This document shows, piece by piece, positions 43,165 to 51,870 of a stretch of 64,000 nt of DNA. Source of the DNA: Sunxiuqinia sp963974515 (GTDB lineage Bacteria > Bacteroidota > Bacteroidia > Bacteroidales > Prolixibacteraceae); contig NZ_CAXBDD010000001.1 of assembly GCF_963974515.1 (NCBI RefSeq), forward strand, positions 96,227 to 160,226, in the 5' to 3' direction. The notes beneath the pieces were generated by a model. The model saw only the letters and a program-made list of their open reading frames with translations. It had not been told where the DNA came from and did no database searches. Position 1 is the stretch's first letter. Each line of letters opens with the position of its first letter. The position numbers and the translations under genes are program-made.

Positions 43165-44037
43165 ATGAGTATTATCGACGAAATAAAGGAGTCATTCAAA
43201 AAGGGATCGGTACTTACCCGTTTGATCTATATCAATTTGGGGGTATTCCTTTTTATCCGCGTCCTCAACGTTTTCTTTTTTTTACTGAACAAGGATTTCT
43301 CGCTGGTGAACTGGCTTGCTCTTCCAGCCGACATCAACCAACTGGCCTACAAACCATGGACGTTGATCACCTACATGTTTCTGCATTTTGACTTTCTGCA
43401 TATCCTTTTTAATATCCTTTGGCTGTACTGGCTTGGCAAAATATTTCTGTTCTACTTCAACTCTAAACAGTTGGTGGGTATCTACATTTTGGGTGGCATA
43501 GCCGGCGGAATCTTTTTCCTCGCGGCGTATAATTTGTTCCCGGCATTTACTGAAATGGTTGTTTTTTCGAGGCTGCTGGGAGCTTCCGCATCGGTTATTG
43601 CCATCGTTATAGCAGTGGCTATGTGGGCGCCAAATCACACCATTAACCTGTTGTTCATAGGACCGATTCGAATGAAATACATTGCCTTGGTCTCACTGGC
43701 CATGTATGTAATTGGCATTGCTTCGTCGAATGCAGGCGGAAACCTGGCACACTTAGGTGGCGCGTTCATGGGGATGCTCTTTGTGTTGCAATACCGGAAG
43801 AACAATGACCTCACCAAAGGCGTATCGAGTATTTTGACTAAAGGAGAAAAACTTTTTAAGCCCAAACAAAAGATCAAGGTGACTTATAAAGGAACAACAG
43901 TTGACGATGTTGAGTATAACCGTCAACGAAACCTGAAACAAGAAGAAATTAACCGCGTGCTGGAGAAAATCAGCAAATCGGGCTATGACTCACTAACTAA
44001 GGAAGAAAAAGAACTGCTTTTCAAAATGGGCAAATAA
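43165..44037 (+). CDS. Rhomboid family protein (second copy, altered GxSG)
   Basis: A 290-residue membrane protein paralogous to its upstream neighbour. It has YMFLHFDFLHILFNILWLYW, then LLGASASVIAIV (Ser141), where the usual GxSG reads GASA, and NLAHLGGAFMG (His196). Six helices are followed by a ~75-residue cytosolic tail rich in charged residues (KQKIKVTYKGTTVDDVEYNR), missing from the first copy. Ser and His remain, so it may be active with changed specificity, or a partner of the first. Start ATG 43165. It is followed by arfB after 8 nt. Confidence 0.88.
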   Translation: MSIIDEIKESFKKGSVLTRLIYINLGVFLFIRVLNVFFFLLNKDFSLVNWLALPADINQLAYKPWTLITYMFLHFDFLHILFNILWLYWLGKIFLFYFNSKQLVGIYILGGIAGGIFFLAAYNLFPAFTEMVVFSRLLGASASVIAIVIAVAMWAPNHTINLLFIGPIRMKYIALVSLAMYVIGIASSNAGGNLAHLGGAFMGMLFVLQYRKNNDLTKGVSSILTKGEKLFKPKQKIKVTYKGTTVDDVEYNRQRNLKQEEINRVLEKISKSGYDSLTKEEKELLFKMGK

Positions 44038-44045
44038 ATTAGGTT

Positions 44046-44462
44046 ATGACCGAGAATGCTGTCCATATTCCTGATTTAAGCAGCGAATTTTCGTTTCGTA
44101 CTTCACGTAGCAGTGGTCCGGGAGGTCAGCATGTCAACAAAGTAGATTCGCGCGTGGAGCTGCGTTTCAATATTGAAAACTCACAATTGCTCACTGATCA
44201 GCAAAAAGAAATTCTTCAGGAAAAGCTGACCAATAAACTAACTACCGAAGGTGACTTGATCGTTGTGAGTCAAAAAGAACGTTCGCAACTACGCAACAAG
44301 GAGATTACAATTGAAAAGCTTTATGCGCTTCTTGCAAAAGCCCTTCGACCGGTCAAAAAACGAAGAGCAACCAGGCCTACACGTACATCGGTCGAAAAGC
44401 GCATCACCTCCAAAAAACAAACCGGAGAAAAGAAGAAATGGCGAGGAAAAATTGATTTGTAA
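44046..44462 (+). CDS. arfB: Alternative ribosome-rescue factor B (peptidyl-tRNA hydrolase ArfB/YaeJ)
   Basis: A 138-residue protein with the release-factor GGQ motif in SSGPGGQHVNKVDSRVELRF (26-28). The positively charged C-terminal tail (VKKRRATRPTRTSVEKRITS, QTGEKKKWRGKIDL) threads into the empty mRNA channel of stalled ribosomes in the known ArfB/ICT1 structures. It lacks codon-recognition domains, unlike RF1/RF2. It rescues non-stop ribosomes. It sits 8 nt after the rhomboid gene, so is probably part of the mutL-led operon. Confidence 0.95.
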   Translation: MTENAVHIPDLSSEFSFRTSRSSGPGGQHVNKVDSRVELRFNIENSQLLTDQQKEILQEKLTNKLTTEGDLIVVSQKERSQLRNKEITIEKLYALLAKALRPVKKRRATRPTRTSVEKRITSKKQTGEKKKWRGKIDL

Positions 44463-44513
44463 AAAGCGATTGATGCGATCTCGAGAAACCGTATCATTTA
44501 AATAGACAAGCTC

Positions 44514-45179
44514 ATGAAACTCCTATTAATCACTCTATTACTACTGAATGTCAGCATGAGAACTCAAGCCCAGCATATAAGTCCACACCAACTTAAAACA
44601 GGCGATCTGCTGTTTCGGGAAACCGCGTCAAGTAACTTATCGCAAGCCATTGACCAGGTTACTCAAACCGACAAGCAAACCCACTTCTCGCATGTTGGGC
44701 TGGCAGTAGTTGAAAACGATTCGGTTTATGTATTGCACGCCAGCCCTATTGGCGGCACCTGCCAGGTTTCGTTAACCGAATTCTCTCAGCCTGACGGAGA
44801 TTCGGCACTGGTTTCAATTTACCGTTTGCAGACCCGATATCAAGCCACGATTCCCAACGCTATTGCGCAAGCCAAGCGTTTACTGGGAAAACCTTACAAT
44901 TTCAGCTATGTGCTGTCCGACACCAGTCATTATTGCTCCGAGTTCATTTACCTGGCTTTTGCACACGACTCAATTTTTACATTGAATCCCATGACTTTTA
45001 AAAATCCTGAAAGCGGTGAATTTGATTCCACCTGGGTAAGACACTACGAAAAGCTAACGATGGAAATCCCGGAAGGCCTTCCCGGCTGCAACCCCAACGG
45101 CATGGCAGCCTCAGACAAACTAAAACACCTGGGAATTTTACAGCTAGCCTCACTCACTGAATTGCAGGAAAGCAGGTGA
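44514..45179 (+). CDS. YiiX/YebB-like NlpC/P60-superfamily cysteine hydrolase, exported
   Basis: A 221-residue protein with an N-terminal signal (MKLLLITLLLLNVSMRTQAQ). The fold is the permuted papain-like type, with LKTGDLLFRETASSNLSQAI, the histidine in THFSHVGLAVVE, LLGKPYNFSYVL and the cysteine in SHYCSEFIYLAF. Members are predicted amidases or peptidases of lipoproteins or wall peptides; activity here is inferred. It follows arfB by 51 nt on the same strand and is convergent with the histidine kinase gene. Confidence 0.84.
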   Translation: MKLLLITLLLLNVSMRTQAQHISPHQLKTGDLLFRETASSNLSQAIDQVTQTDKQTHFSHVGLAVVENDSVYVLHASPIGGTCQVSLTEFSQPDGDSALVSIYRLQTRYQATIPNAIAQAKRLLGKPYNFSYVLSDTSHYCSEFIYLAFAHDSIFTLNPMTFKNPESGEFDSTWVRHYEKLTMEIPEGLPGCNPNGMAASDKLKHLGILQLASLTELQESR

Positions 45180-45258
45180 AGATCAGACTAACCGCATCTT
45201 TGCACACAACCTACGAATTCCTGAATAGAACTTTCAAAGCGCAAGAACAGCCAGCAAG

Positions 45259-48200
45259 TCAACGATTGTCTTCATACAAGGGAAGTTCGACATAGAATGT
45301 GGAACCTTTATCCATCTCCGTTTCAAACCAGATGTTACCACGTGCATTTTCAATAATTTTTTTTACAATAGCCAGGCCAAGTCCCATTCCACTGCTTTTG
45401 GTTGTAAAGTTGGGCTGAAACATCTGCTGTCGAATGTCCTCCGGGATACCCGTGCCATTATCCCGAACAGAAATCACAGCCCTATCATCTTTCTTTGTCA
45501 GAACAACCCTCACTTTTCCACTTCGCTTAGGCGGAATTGACTGGATAGCATTTTTTATCAGGTTAACCATTGCACGCGAGACCTGTTCCTGGTCAGCATA
45601 AACCAGCAATTCTTCCTGTTCTTCCAGCTCCACTGACAAGTCAATGTAGGTGCTTGATTCGAACAGCTCGGTTACTTTGGTCAGCTGCTTTGCCAAATTG
45701 AAAACCTCGTTTCGAGCTTTTGGAATTTTGGCAAAGTTGGAAAACTCTGTTGCAATATCCGACAAAGTATCAATCTGCTCAATCAACGTTCGGGTCACCC
45801 GGTTAAAATACTCATCAAAGTGGGCTCCCTTCTCATTTTTAGCTCGTTGCAAGTATTGAATATTGAGTTTCATCGGAGTCAGCGGATTTTTGATCTCGTG
45901 AGCCACTTGTTTGGCCATTTCGCGCCATGCCAGTTCCCGTTCTGTTCGGGCCAGCAACTCGGCACTCTCGGCCAACTCTTCCACCTTACGATTGTATTCC
46001 TTAATCAAGGCGCCAATCTCATCATCACGCTGGTAACTAATTTGCTCGTTCTTTTTCACCAGTTGAATTCCCTTCAATTTTTCACGCACCATGCTCAACG
46101 GGCGTGTAATTTGATTGGCGAGCAAAACAGCGACAAGCACGCTGGCCAAAAACAGCAGCACATATAAATTGATGAAAGCGACAATGAAGGTCGAGATTTC
46201 CTGCTTCAGCTCATCACCCCGCGTAAAATAAGGCAGGTTGATAAAACCCAGGTAATCGCCCATGTCATTAATAATCGGCTCATAAACAGACAGATAAGAT
46301 AAATCACCAATCCGTTCAGGTTGCGAGTAGCTTACCTGGTAGTTTTCAATCAGCTCGTAATACGCTTCCGCATTCATCCGGTTCGAAATAATGCCACGCA
46401 AATACAGCTCGGGACGCGACGAAGCGATCAACTCGCCATTCACCCCAAAAATATTGATATCCGTACGAAAGACAATCGACAACTTGTTCAACTCACGCCA
46501 CAGCCAATCAACCAAATCGGGCGACAACTCATGCACGTCGTTCAGGTTCATCCCGATCTCTTCGCTGATCGACTTCATTTTCTCGTTCAAATCATCCTGA
46601 TGCCGGTTCTCATATTCCTGAATATTGTAATAAATTGTACCACCAGCCACAACAAATAGTGACGCCAGCACCACCGTGATGATTGCCGCTTGTATTTTGA
46701 ATTTCAAATCATAGAGTTTCGCCTTCTTTCGAAAAGATGAATTGCCACCAAAAACAACAAGCAGGATAAACAAAAAGTAGAAAACAAAAAGGTACGGAAA
46801 GGAAATCAGGTAGTCCATCACCTCAAATGTCTCACCGCTAACGATAATAAAATTACCCTTTCCCAGATCGTGAATCAAATGATCGTAACCATCCCACCTG
46901 GCAAGAACAAACTCCGAACTGTCAGTCTGGACATCATACGAGTCGATGTAGTAATTATACTGGTAATCACCACTCAGTGTCACCAGCTCGTGATTAAAAT
47001 ACTTGGCATACGAAAAATGGCGATAGCGATGCGGTTTGGCCATCGACCGGTCCAGCAGCAGTTCGGGAAAACCGGCTCCTTCGGGAAGCAGTCGTGAATT
47101 AAGCTCAAAAAACACCGATGTCCCAAGTGAATCGGCCGTCAAGGGGTAAAAGATCCTGCCCATGTAAGAAATCCGCCCGTTCAGGTTATCCATAAAGTAG
47201 AAGTTGGTTCCCGGAATCCGGGTTCCTGAGGTCTCAATCATCTCCTCAAAAAACGGAAAGCAGGGAACCCACTGGTTTTCCGGCTCAACCAACAAACTAT
47301 CGGAACCACTGCACAAAATAATATCCAGCTCGTATTTCCGAAAATAGCCTCCAAAATACTGTCGCTCCAGGTAACTCTCCAACTCTTGGTAAGTGGTTGA
47401 TAACAAATAAGGAATCACAGAATCGACGCTCAGCTCCTGCTGAATATCCGTCAGAAAAATCTCGGCAGCCGGATCATGTTCCGAATTGAGCGTAACAGTC
47501 ATCAACTTCTGGCTTTCTATAGTACGCTGCTGGTTGAAGTATTGAATATTAATCAACGTAAAAAAAGCAAAAAGCGATACAAAATAGATGATATACGAAA
47601 TGGAATGCTTTTTTAAGTGCGTATTTTCGAGTGCAAAAATCGAAAAATTGGTCAGTAAAAACAGGCAAATCATATACAGATAACTGTTTTTATAATGAAC
47701 CGCCAAGCCAACAAATACGGCTATCAATAAAAGATGCCCCCAGAGAAAGCGCTTTTTTGAAAGATAACGCATGCTGGATTCTACAATTTTTAGGTTGATT
47801 AGAAAAGCGGAGAAAAAGAGCAAGGCAATAATGATAAATCCAACCACACTATACTGATCCACATCGTCAATCCGGTTCAATTGAAAGGAGATACTGCTAT
47901 TCTGAATAAGGTTTCCAATCAGATAGTTGGCGAACAGATAAATGAATAAACTAAACAGGTAGGCTGAAAAAATCTCCTTCCGGTTTTGCCCCTTCGAATA
48001 GGAAAATTCCTGGACAAAATTCATGCTCCAAAAAAAGAACAGAACGGCCAACACGAGTAAATCACCCAAGGAAGGAAGCCAAAACGAATAGGCGTAAAGC
48101 GAGGGACCAAACAACTCGAAAGCATAGCCCAAACGGGGTATCCGGAACAAAATATGAATCCAGTAAAACCCAAAAAGTGACAACCCCAGGATGATGACCC

Positions 48201-48921
48201 GCATTAAAAAATCTTCGTGCCGGAAATGCAGAACCATTTTCCGTATAAAAACCAACAGGAATATAAAAGCCAACACAAATAGGGCAGCCGGAAGCAAGAG
48301 CTGGGCATTGGTACATTTTATTTTTCCGGCCGGAAGTACCGAGAACAAATAATTACCCACTTCATCTCGCACCGGAAGATTATAGGCTGATTTTTCACGT
48401 TGAATAACGAAATTTTCGGGCAAAACAAAAGGCTCAGCAAACTCATTCCTGATGTATTGATTCTCGATGCTGTAAACGTCCTTGATATGAATTAAACCAA
48501 TCACGTTCAGCGTATCCACCTGCCGATTGATGCCCAGGTAGGTACCGTTGGGTAATGCCAGCAGCTCCTGTGTTGCCATTTTGCTCGAAAACCGGCTGGT
48601 AAAAGCAAAGTGATTGTGTGACCAATAAATGATCTCATTGCCCTTCAACACCACAAACCCAAGTCCCTGATCGGGGTACAACGAAGAATAAGGAAAAAAT
48701 TCAGCCTGAAAATTCCCGTCAAAGTCAGCACTGGTCATGATTCGTTCGATCTCGTCCAGTTGGTCGCCTAACACTTGTTTTTGTTCGTGCAGTTGCCGTT
48801 CAAACCGATCAATTAACTTCACTTCCGGATGATGATGCAGAACATGATGCTCAATGAAAAATGCAAAGACAAAAAAAGCAAGTGAGAGAATAAGGAAACT
48901 GTATTTTTTAATGTTTTCCAT
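45259..48921 (-). CDS. Very large NtrY-like membrane sensor histidine kinase
   Basis: A 1220-residue sensor kinase. It starts with a signal anchor (KKYSFLILSLAFFVFAFFIE), an extracytoplasmic domain (~35-210), about seven further helices (~215-470), a second extracytoplasmic domain (~475-735), then a pair of helices flanking a third sensor region (~760-930) and a HAMP-like segment (QITRPLSMVREKLKGI). The kinase core has AHEIKNPLTPMKLN (His1008), VNLIKNAIQSI, VRDNGTGIP and GMGLGLAIVKKI. No response regulator lies beside it. Start ATG 48921, 18 nt after the rlmH stop. Confidence 0.92.
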   Translation of the reverse strand: MENIKKYSFLILSLAFFVFAFFIEHHVLHHHPEVKLIDRFERQLHEQKQVLGDQLDEIERIMTSADFDGNFQAEFFPYSSLYPDQGLGFVVLKGNEIIYWSHNHFAFTSRFSSKMATQELLALPNGTYLGINRQVDTLNVIGLIHIKDVYSIENQYIRNEFAEPFVLPENFVIQREKSAYNLPVRDEVGNYLFSVLPAGKIKCTNAQLLLPAALFVLAFIFLLVFIRKMVLHFRHEDFLMRVIILGLSLFGFYWIHILFRIPRLGYAFELFGPSLYAYSFWLPSLGDLLVLAVLFFFWSMNFVQEFSYSKGQNRKEIFSAYLFSLFIYLFANYLIGNLIQNSSISFQLNRIDDVDQYSVVGFIIIALLFFSAFLINLKIVESSMRYLSKKRFLWGHLLLIAVFVGLAVHYKNSYLYMICLFLLTNFSIFALENTHLKKHSISYIIYFVSLFAFFTLINIQYFNQQRTIESQKLMTVTLNSEHDPAAEIFLTDIQQELSVDSVIPYLLSTTYQELESYLERQYFGGYFRKYELDIILCSGSDSLLVEPENQWVPCFPFFEEMIETSGTRIPGTNFYFMDNLNGRISYMGRIFYPLTADSLGTSVFFELNSRLLPEGAGFPELLLDRSMAKPHRYRHFSYAKYFNHELVTLSGDYQYNYYIDSYDVQTDSSEFVLARWDGYDHLIHDLGKGNFIIVSGETFEVMDYLISFPYLFVFYFLFILLVVFGGNSSFRKKAKLYDLKFKIQAAIITVVLASLFVVAGGTIYYNIQEYENRHQDDLNEKMKSISEEIGMNLNDVHELSPDLVDWLWRELNKLSIVFRTDINIFGVNGELIASSRPELYLRGIISNRMNAEAYYELIENYQVSYSQPERIGDLSYLSVYEPIINDMGDYLGFINLPYFTRGDELKQEISTFIVAFINLYVLLFLASVLVAVLLANQITRPLSMVREKLKGIQLVKKNEQISYQRDDEIGALIKEYNRKVEELAESAELLARTERELAWREMAKQVAHEIKNPLTPMKLNIQYLQRAKNEKGAHFDEYFNRVTRTLIEQIDTLSDIATEFSNFAKIPKARNEVFNLAKQLTKVTELFESSTYIDLSVELEEQEELLVYADQEQVSRAMVNLIKNAIQSIPPKRSGKVRVVLTKKDDRAVISVRDNGTGIPEDIRQQMFQPNFTTKSSGMGLGLAIVKKIIENARGNIWFETEMDKGSTFYVELPLYEDNR

Positions 48922-48939
48922 AAGCCGGCTTAAGATCAA

Positions 48940-49413
48940 TTATTCGTGATGGTATGGTTCGCCCTTCAAAATGGTTAATGCCCGGTATAATTGCTCACTG
49001 AAGACAAGCCGGACCAACTGGTGCGAAAAGGTCATTTTTGATAAACTCACTTTTCCGGCAGCCTTCTGGTATACTGCCTCCGAAAATCCGTAAGGCCCTC
49101 CAATAACAAAAACCAGGGTCTTCAGTCCACCAAGCATCTTCTTCTCCAAAAATCGTGCAAATTCTGTCGATCGAAATGTTTGTCCCTGCTCATCCAGGAG
49201 AATCAACTCATCACCGGCTTTAATCTGGCCCAAGATCAATTCGCCTTCCTTTTCCTTCTGCTGCTCTTCCGATAACTTTCGGGTGTTTTTTAGATCCGGA
49301 ATAACCTGATATTCAAAAGGAAGATAATGCGGAATCCGCTTGTGATAATTTTCAATCCCATCGCTTAAATAACGCTCATCTGTTTTTCCGATCACAACCA
49401 ATTTAATCTTCAC
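48940..49413 (-). CDS. rlmH: 23S rRNA (pseudouridine1915-N3)-methyltransferase RlmH
   Basis: A 157-residue SPOUT methyltransferase: starts MKIKLVVIGKTDERYL and has LLDEQGQTFRSTEFARFLEK, the SAM-site TLVFVIGGPYGFSEAVYQKA knot, MTFSHQLVRLVFSEQLYRAL and the invariant C-terminal KGEPYHHE. It methylates helix 69 of the 70S ribosome. The order rlmH then kinase is on one strand; DUF4783 is divergent on the other side, a neighbourhood seen in Bacteroidota. Confidence 0.97.
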   Translation of the reverse strand: MKIKLVVIGKTDERYLSDGIENYHKRIPHYLPFEYQVIPDLKNTRKLSEEQQKEKEGELILGQIKAGDELILLDEQGQTFRSTEFARFLEKKMLGGLKTLVFVIGGPYGFSEAVYQKAAGKVSLSKMTFSHQLVRLVFSEQLYRALTILKGEPYHHE

Positions 49414-49658
49414 TATACGCGGTTTAGGACAGCGGGAGCTGCCTGTTTCTATTATTTGTCAAACTTAAAAGCACAAGTTAAATATCAACATTCTAACTGA
49501 AAAGAAGTATCTTTTGGCCGTATAAAAAATCGTTCACTTACTGATCAGCCATTGTCGTCCTAAAATTGCTAACTTTACAAAGTTATACTTCCGGTTCTAT
49601 ACTTGCAGTATTTTGGTACAGTTTATGCATAGGGACAGGGCGTTTAAATAAACAGAAA

Positions 49659-50051
49659 ATGAAAAATCAATGGATTAAAACCGTAATTCCGGCTTTTGTA
49701 TTTTTCTTTGCCGGAATCATGAGCTTTGCACAGGTTCCGGATGAAGTGATCCTGAGCCTGAAAACCGGCGATGCATCCACGCTGTCCAACCATTTCAATG
49801 AAAACATTGAGTTGGTAGTTTTGGACAAAGACGATGTTTACAGCAAAGAACAGGCCAAGCAAATTGTCGCCTCGTTTTTTTCGAACAATTCGCCACAGCG
49901 TTTTGCCATTATTCACCAGGGAGGAAAAGAAGGTGCGCGATATGCTATTGGCAACCTAACAACATCGACCGGTGTTTTCAGAGTTTATTTTTTATTGAAG
50001 GAAAAAGGTCAAAAAGCCTACATTCATCAGTTACGAATTGAAAAACAATAA
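49659..50051 (+). CDS. Exported DUF4783 protein
   Basis: A 130-residue secreted protein (signal to ~FAQ) with the DUF4783 features VPDEVILSLKTGDASTLSNH, the AKQIVASFFSNNSPQRFAII block and the lipocalin-like strands EGARYAIGNLTTSTGVFRVY and FLLKEKGQKAYIHQLRIE. The fold suggests an NTF2-like cone; function unknown. I chose ATG 49659 because upstream in-frame codons precede a normal signal peptide. It is 5 nt before yihY-like and opposite rlmH; the pairing with rlmH is common. Confidence 0.83.
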   Translation: MKNQWIKTVIPAFVFFFAGIMSFAQVPDEVILSLKTGDASTLSNHFNENIELVVLDKDDVYSKEQAKQIVASFFSNNSPQRFAIIHQGGKEGARYAIGNLTTSTGVFRVYFLLKEKGQKAYIHQLRIEKQ

Positions 50052-50056
50052 GCTGA

Positions 50057-50986
50057 ATGGTCGTCAGCAACCGAAGCCATAAGATTAAGCGTTTCTTTCT
50101 CAAACTTTTAATCCGGGCCAGAAAAGTCAGCTTCCCCGGCTTCAATGAAATTGCCCTTTACGATGTCGGCGTTTTCTTTTACCGCAGCATTGTCCAGGGC
50201 TCCATTACCACGCGGGCATCGGCCATTGCTTTCAGCTTTTTTCTGGCGCTTTTCCCAGCCATCATCTTCTTATTTACTCTGATTCCTTACATCCCAATCA
50301 AGAATTTTCAGGTGGAATTATTCCTGCTGATACAGGAATTACTACCTCCTTACGCTTTTACAACCGTGGAAAAAACGATTCAGGACATCCTGACCCGCCA
50401 ACGGGGCGATTTACTGTCACTTGGTTTTTTTATGGCTTTAATTTTTTCGACCAACGGTCTGGCCAGTATGATGAGTGCTTTTGATGCTTCGCTGCACTCG
50501 TTTAAACGCCGAAGTTGGCTCAGTCAAAGGCTTGTAGCCACCATGCTGCTTTTCATCTTGTCAATTCTAATCACTTTGGCCATAACCTTGATAACTGGTG
50601 GCCAATTTGCGATCGACTATATGGACAGAGAGGGACTTTTAAACGATACCTTCACCTACTATCTGCTGACTATCGGAAAATGGGTGATCACCATTGCCCT
50701 GTTTTTCTTTGCCTTTGCCTTTTTATACTATTTCGCTCCGGCAAAAAAAACACGCTGGCGCTTTATCTCTCCCGGCGGAACTTTGGCGACCATCCTCGGT
50801 CTTATCACGATGGTTGGATTTAGCTACTACATTACCAATTTTGGACAATACAACAAACTTTACGGTTCGATCGGAACCTTGTTGGTCGTTCTGCTGCTTT
50901 TTTACCTGATGTCGCTAATCCTGCTCATTGGCTTCGAACTGAATGCCAGTATCAACGAAGCGCACCAGCGAGCCCAGGACGATTAG
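50057..50986 (+). CDS. YihY/virulence factor BrkB family membrane protein
   Basis: A 309-residue inner-membrane protein with the YihY/BrkB pattern: VGVFFYRSIVQGSITTRASA, then IAFSFFLALFPAIIFLFTLI, LSLGFFMALIFSTNGLASMM, a FKRRSWLSQRLVATMLLFI block and the C-terminal SIGTLLVVLLLFYLMSLILL, GFELNASINE. About six helices. It was once misnamed RNase BN. The transport substrate or role is unknown. It is co-directional with DUF4783 (5-nt gap). Confidence 0.9.
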   Translation: MVVSNRSHKIKRFFLKLLIRARKVSFPGFNEIALYDVGVFFYRSIVQGSITTRASAIAFSFFLALFPAIIFLFTLIPYIPIKNFQVELFLLIQELLPPYAFTTVEKTIQDILTRQRGDLLSLGFFMALIFSTNGLASMMSAFDASLHSFKRRSWLSQRLVATMLLFILSILITLAITLITGGQFAIDYMDREGLLNDTFTYYLLTIGKWVITIALFFFAFAFLYYFAPAKKTRWRFISPGGTLATILGLITMVGFSYYITNFGQYNKLYGSIGTLLVVLLLFYLMSLILLIGFELNASINEAHQRAQDD

Positions 50987-51044
50987 TTTACCCCGAAAAA
51001 CCATCATTTCATCGAAAAGCTGCTCGTGCTTTGACTTCAATTCG

Positions 51045-51052
51045 TAAATTTG
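51045..51052 (+). promoter_or_regulatory. AIM24-PNGase operon promoter (-7 element)
   Basis: TAAATTTG, 31 nt upstream of the ATG at 51084. Confidence 0.6.
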
Positions 51053-51083
51053 AGTTTTAAATTAACTCAAAAATTCACTCCCT

Positions 51084-51851
51084 ATGCAATCACATGAAAT
51101 AGATTACAAAATTATTGGACACGACGTTCAGTTGGTTGAAGTTGAATTAGATCCGGGTGAAGCGGTTATTGCCGAAGCTGGTGCCATGATTTACATGGAA
51201 GACGGCATTAGTTTCGAAGCCAAGCTGGGTGATGGTTCCAACCCGCGCGCCGGATTTTTTGACAAGGTATTATCAGCCGGATCACGTATCATTACGGGCG
51301 AATCACTTTTCCTTACACACTTTGCCAACCAGGGCTGGGGCAAAAAGCACGTGGCTTTTTCGGCTCCTTATCCAGGCTCCATCATTCCCTTGGATTTAGC
51401 CATGATGGGAGGCCGGATCATCGTTCAAAAAGACGCTTTTTTGTGTGCCGCACTCGGCACAAAGATCGCCATCACCTTTAACAAACGCCTGGGTGCCGGC
51501 TTTTTTGGTGGCGAAGGATTTATTATGCAAGAATTGCGCGGCGATGGGAAGGCCTTTATTCATGCGGGCGGAACGGTGATTGAACGACAATTGAACAACG
51601 AAGTTTTGCGGGTTGATACGGGCTGCATTGTCGCCTACGAACCCAGCATCGATTTTAGTGTGGAGCAATCGGGAGGCTTACGCTCGATGGTGTTTGGCGG
51701 CGAAGGAATTTTCCTTGCTACTTTGCGGGGTACCGGCAAAGTTTGGTTACAGTCCATGCCAATCCGCAAATTGATTGCCGAACTATCGCCACGCGGCGGA
51801 AACCAGCGAAAAGAATCAGGCGGATTTTTAAACCAGTTTTTGCAAGATTAA
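51084..51851 (+). CDS. AIM24/TIGR00266 family protein
   Basis: A 255-residue soluble protein of the AIM24 family. It has DYKIIGHDVQLVEVELDPGE, AVIAEAGAMIYMEDGISFEA, the SRIITGESLFLTHFANQG block, FIMQELRGDGKAFIHAGGTV and CIVAYEPSIDFSVEQSGGLR. These form a trimeric beta-helix-like fold in structural homologues. Its role is unknown in bacteria. The stop is 19 nt before the PNGase gene, so they may be co-transcribed by chance. Confidence 0.9.
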   Translation: MQSHEIDYKIIGHDVQLVEVELDPGEAVIAEAGAMIYMEDGISFEAKLGDGSNPRAGFFDKVLSAGSRIITGESLFLTHFANQGWGKKHVAFSAPYPGSIIPLDLAMMGGRIIVQKDAFLCAALGTKIAITFNKRLGAGFFGGEGFIMQELRGDGKAFIHAGGTVIERQLNNEVLRVDTGCIVAYEPSIDFSVEQSGGLRSMVFGGEGIFLATLRGTGKVWLQSMPIRKLIAELSPRGGNQRKESGGFLNQFLQD

Positions 51852-51870
51852 CAGGCAACATCCCACTCCA

